Below are positions 61,590 to 64,000 of a stretch of 64,000 nt of DNA, one piece after another. The position numbers and the translations under genes are program-made. Source of the stretch: JACJXF01 sp964349045 (GTDB lineage Bacteria > Bacteroidota > Bacteroidia > Bacteroidales > GCA-2748055); assembly GCA_964349045.1 (NCBI GenBank), contig CAYGFI010000001.1, forward strand, positions 44,419 through 108,418, written 5' to 3'. The stretch's first letter is position 1. Every line of letters starts with the position of its first letter. The notes under the pieces are model-generated. The model worked only from the letters and a program-made list of their open reading frames with translations. It was not told where the DNA came from and made no database searches.

Positions 61590-63248
61590 TTATTTTTCAA
61601 TTCTAAAAGTATATGCATGATTGCATGGACGGTTTGATTCTTTCTGAAGCTTATTGGGCATTTCGATAACAGTTAATCCTTCAGCTTTATTATAAGACCA
61701 TTCTAATGGATTTTCCACTCCTAACATATAAATTTTTGATCCTGATCTGGGAATTACTGACTTTAATTTCAATTCCTTACCTGGCCATTCTGTGGATATG
61801 GCGTAAACCTTTTTATTATCCTTGCTGCGGGTATAATATACTGGACCTTCAGATACCGTGGAATAAAATCTTGTTCCATAAATACCTTCGCCGTTAACTT
61901 TTAACCATTTCCCGATGTCTTTTAACCTTTTTTCCTGGATTTCGGGTAATGCACCATTTCCATCCAGATTTGTAATTAAAAGTAAATTACCACCTTTAGC
62001 TACAATGGCCACAAACATATGAATAAACTTTTCTGAGCTGATCACATTTTTGTCAGTATCCTGCCAGTCGAAACCATACGAAGTGCTTATTCCACGACAT
62101 TCTTCCCAGGCATGTAATGACTTCTTATCATCATACATGCTTCCTTCTGATTCGCTGGTATAAAAATCGCCTCTTTGCCAGCGAAGACCATTTCCGTTTA
62201 CGTCACCGTAACGGTCATTAACAACTACTTCTTTCCTCCCCACGGCCCTGTTGTAGAAATATGCAGCTATATCATAACTCTGATTTGTTGATGTTTCAGT
62301 ATCCCATTCCGCATCAAACCAGAGAATATCAGGGTCATAATTATCTATAAATTCCGTAGCCAATGGTACAAGATAGTCGGTATAATAGTTTTTTACAGGT
62401 ATTTTACCTGACCACATCGTTTCCAATTCTTTTAAATCAGTTATACTTTCAGGTCTTTTTCCCCATTCACCTTTATAGATCTTCCCAGTGCTATCTATCA
62501 AAGGATATTCCCACTCTCCGATACATAAATAGAAGCCCATTTTCAGTCCATTTTGCCTGCAACTTTCCTGTAGAGGCTTGATTAAATCTCTTTCAGGTCC
62601 CATATCCCCAACATCTCTATGTGTAAAAGAAGAAGGCCATAAACAAAACCCGGTGCAATGTTTGGTAAATGGGACAATGTATTTCATTCCGGATTCAATA
62701 GCTATGTCAACCAATTTTTCAGGTTGGTATTGAGAAGCTGTAAACATCGGAATAAAATGATCACGCTTGAAATCGCTTCCCCAATTTTTCTCATGATAAT
62801 CCCTGAACAGACTGTACATTCTGTTTTCGTACCAGTCGGGATATGTTCTTGGTTCCTCCGATGGATCATTCTCCGTTGGCTTTTTATCTGCCCATCCTGC
62901 CACAGACCAAAGACCCCAGTCGATGAACATGCCAAATTTCGCATCCTCAAACCACTCCGGAATTATATGGCTGTCGATTGATTCAGGTGTGGGTTTGAAA
63001 TCCCCTTTTGCATTAACCTCGTTGACCATTTCCAACCGGGCTGCTGAACGTTTCATCATTTCATCCGAAAAATTATTTTTCAGATCTTCTGTAGAATATT
63101 GATAATTGGTTAAATGAATATTCTTTGGCCTCCTGTATTGCTCTGGAGCCAGCGGTACATTGTTATTCAATTCTTTCTTTGAACTACATGAATTAGCTAT
63201 CCCGCATAATAATAAAGCACTTAAACCTAATATAATTTTTGTATTCAT
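61590..63248 (-). CDS. GH29-like lipoprotein with altered active-site motif
   Basis: 552 residues. Lipobox 'GIANSC' (C21). About 65 extra residues precede the barrel. GH29 landmarks: 'KFGMFIDWGLWS' (position 110 is Asp where the family has His), 'TKHCTGFCLW' (Thr where Asp is usual) and nucleophile 'ILWFDAEWD' (D312), then 'LLLITNLDGNGALPE'. The nucleophile is kept, but two sugar-contact positions differ, so the substrate may be a modified or different deoxysugar, or activity may be lost. It is convergent with the phosphotriesterase-like gene and divergent from 63533. Confidence 0.85.
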   Translation of the reverse strand: MNTKIILGLSALLLCGIANSCSSKKELNNNVPLAPEQYRRPKNIHLTNYQYSTEDLKNNFSDEMMKRSAARLEMVNEVNAKGDFKPTPESIDSHIIPEWFEDAKFGMFIDWGLWSVAGWADKKPTENDPSEEPRTYPDWYENRMYSLFRDYHEKNWGSDFKRDHFIPMFTASQYQPEKLVDIAIESGMKYIVPFTKHCTGFCLWPSSFTHRDVGDMGPERDLIKPLQESCRQNGLKMGFYLCIGEWEYPLIDSTGKIYKGEWGKRPESITDLKELETMWSGKIPVKNYYTDYLVPLATEFIDNYDPDILWFDAEWDTETSTNQSYDIAAYFYNRAVGRKEVVVNDRYGDVNGNGLRWQRGDFYTSESEGSMYDDKKSLHAWEECRGISTSYGFDWQDTDKNVISSEKFIHMFVAIVAKGGNLLLITNLDGNGALPEIQEKRLKDIGKWLKVNGEGIYGTRFYSTVSEGPVYYTRSKDNKKVYAISTEWPGKELKLKSVIPRSGSKIYMLGVENPLEWSYNKAEGLTVIEMPNKLQKESNRPCNHAYTFRIEK

Positions 63249-63532
63249 CAGAATATAATTTATTTTTTAACGACCTGATGGAACCCACATGTCACGGAAT
63301 TATGTTCATTGTGTTTGTGTTCAAAGTACATGTGGATTTCATAATATATTTATTACAGTAATATTAAACTTAAATAAATTAACAAATCTGGAAATAAACA
63401 AATACTTACCCCATTTATTTAGCTACATATCTTCATCGGTTTAATCCAATTATTAATTTCGTAAATATTATGAATCATGTTATCAAGAAGCTATATATTA
63501 GATAAAATATTGATCAACTAAATTTTAAGGCC

Positions 63533-64000
63533 ATGAAATTAATATTCTTTAGATTACTAATTTTAGTATCGTTTTTTTTCATGAGTTGTGCTGTAAAAAA
63601 AGGTGTGATTACAATGGATGACTTATCAGCTGAAAAGATATTAATCATTGGGGTTATTGAATATGATTATTCTCAGTTAGAAAAAATAAGTTCAACCGAT
63701 TTAGAACTATCCGTTAAATCAAAAAAAGAAGTTTCGGATTTCAAATTACCAGAAAAATATCTTCCGGATGAACAATTCAAAAAATATAATTTTATCAGCA
63801 TAATCGGAGATACTGGCGTTTACGAATTATGCCTTGCGCAACATAGAATATCTACTTCTGAAACTGATGATTTTTTAAACCTGATGGATATTGACAGAGA
63901 TCTGACATCAACAAAAGAGAATACATTGAAAAAGTTATCCCTATACCGTGGCAAAATTATTAACCTTGGAAAAATTATTGTAAAATTAAAAAGTGATAAT
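63533..64000 (+). CDS. Unidentified lipoprotein, 3' end outside window
   Basis: The frame is open from ATG 63533 to the end of the window (156 codons). It starts 'MKLIFFRLLILVSFFFMSC', a lipoprotein signal with Cys at 19. The mature part ('ILIIGVIEYDYSQLEK', 'YNFISIIGDTGVYELCLAQH') has no motif I recognise. Its AT-rich codon use matches the host. It is divergent from the GH29-like gene with a 284-base gap. Confidence 0.7.
   Translation, partial: MKLIFFRLLILVSFFFMSCAVKKGVITMDDLSAEKILIIGVIEYDYSQLEKISSTDLELSVKSKKEVSDFKLPEKYLPDEQFKKYNFISIIGDTGVYELCLAQHRISTSETDDFLNLMDIDRDLTSTKENTLKKLSLYRGKIINLGKIIVKLKSDN

Noticed and set aside
1..64000. tRNA, rRNA, CRISPR arrays, replication origins
   Set aside because: No cloverleaf-like, array-like or DnaA-box cluster was noticed on reading; a covariance-model search would be needed to exclude small RNAs.

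Overview
The window looks like Bacteroidota chromosome, probably a marine or otherwise polysaccharide-degrading member of the Bacteroidia. Three giant secreted proteins end in type IX secretion (T9SS) sorting tails. Many lipoproteins have short lipoboxes, intergenic DNA is AT-rich, and the gene content is dominated by carbohydrate-active enzymes: three GH29 alpha-L-fucosidase-like proteins, two formylglycine sulfatases, a GH9-like protein, a GH141-like beta-helix and seven sialidase-fold beta-propellers. The genus cannot be fixed from sequence reading alone. No tRNA, rRNA or CRISPR was seen. No SusC/SusD pair and no PUL regulator lies inside the window, so this is the enzyme part of a larger locus or of several loci.

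Layout. 2-931 is the C-terminal end of a large glycosidase-like protein. 995-13967 (minus) holds a BNR/LamG protein, an IS4-family element (2976-4282), a giant LTD/beta-helix/T9SS protein and two tandem FtsX-type permeases. 14161-17980 has two TIM-barrel hydrolase-like proteins. 18150-30161 has four sialidase-fold proteins, a GH141-like beta-helix, a truncated iron alcohol dehydrogenase and a GH99-like lipoprotein. Within it, 23779-26778 is a chimera: a visibly GC-rich sialidase-like half fused to three 291-bp tandem repeats and a T9SS tail. 30528-35693 has two sulfatases and a second BNR/LamG paralogue. 36010-39850 is a plasticity zone with AAA ATPases, a broken ATPase, a duplicated regulatory region with a 14-bp periodic operator, hairpins and an internally deleted relic of the chimeric gene.

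From 39975 to 60137 there is a long run of minus-strand genes. They include a sialidase-fold protein, GH29, the RhaT deoxysugar symporter, a single-chain three-component oxygenase (membrane di-iron desaturase + Rieske + NqrF-like reductase), a xylose-isomerase-like epimerase, a 47-residue piece of a rhamnose mutarotase, two URO-D/MtaA-type proteins, GH29, GH9-like and a second giant beta-helix protein. The run ends with a 2-hydroxyacid dehydrogenase, an acid-sugar dehydratase and an RraA-like protein. 60446-64000 has a phosphotriesterase-like lactonase candidate, a third GH29 and a partial lipoprotein.

Working model (inference): secreted sulfatases, fucosidases and propeller enzymes trim a sulfated, deoxysugar-rich polysaccharide. 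RhaT imports released 6-deoxysugars. The fused oxygenase, alone or with the URO-D-type methyltransferase, removes a methyl group or otherwise oxidises an unusual sugar. Lactonase, dehydratase, dehydrogenase and RraA-like aldolase then degrade the acid sugar. The fused oxygenase inside a deoxysugar cassette is the strongest candidate for an undescribed system.
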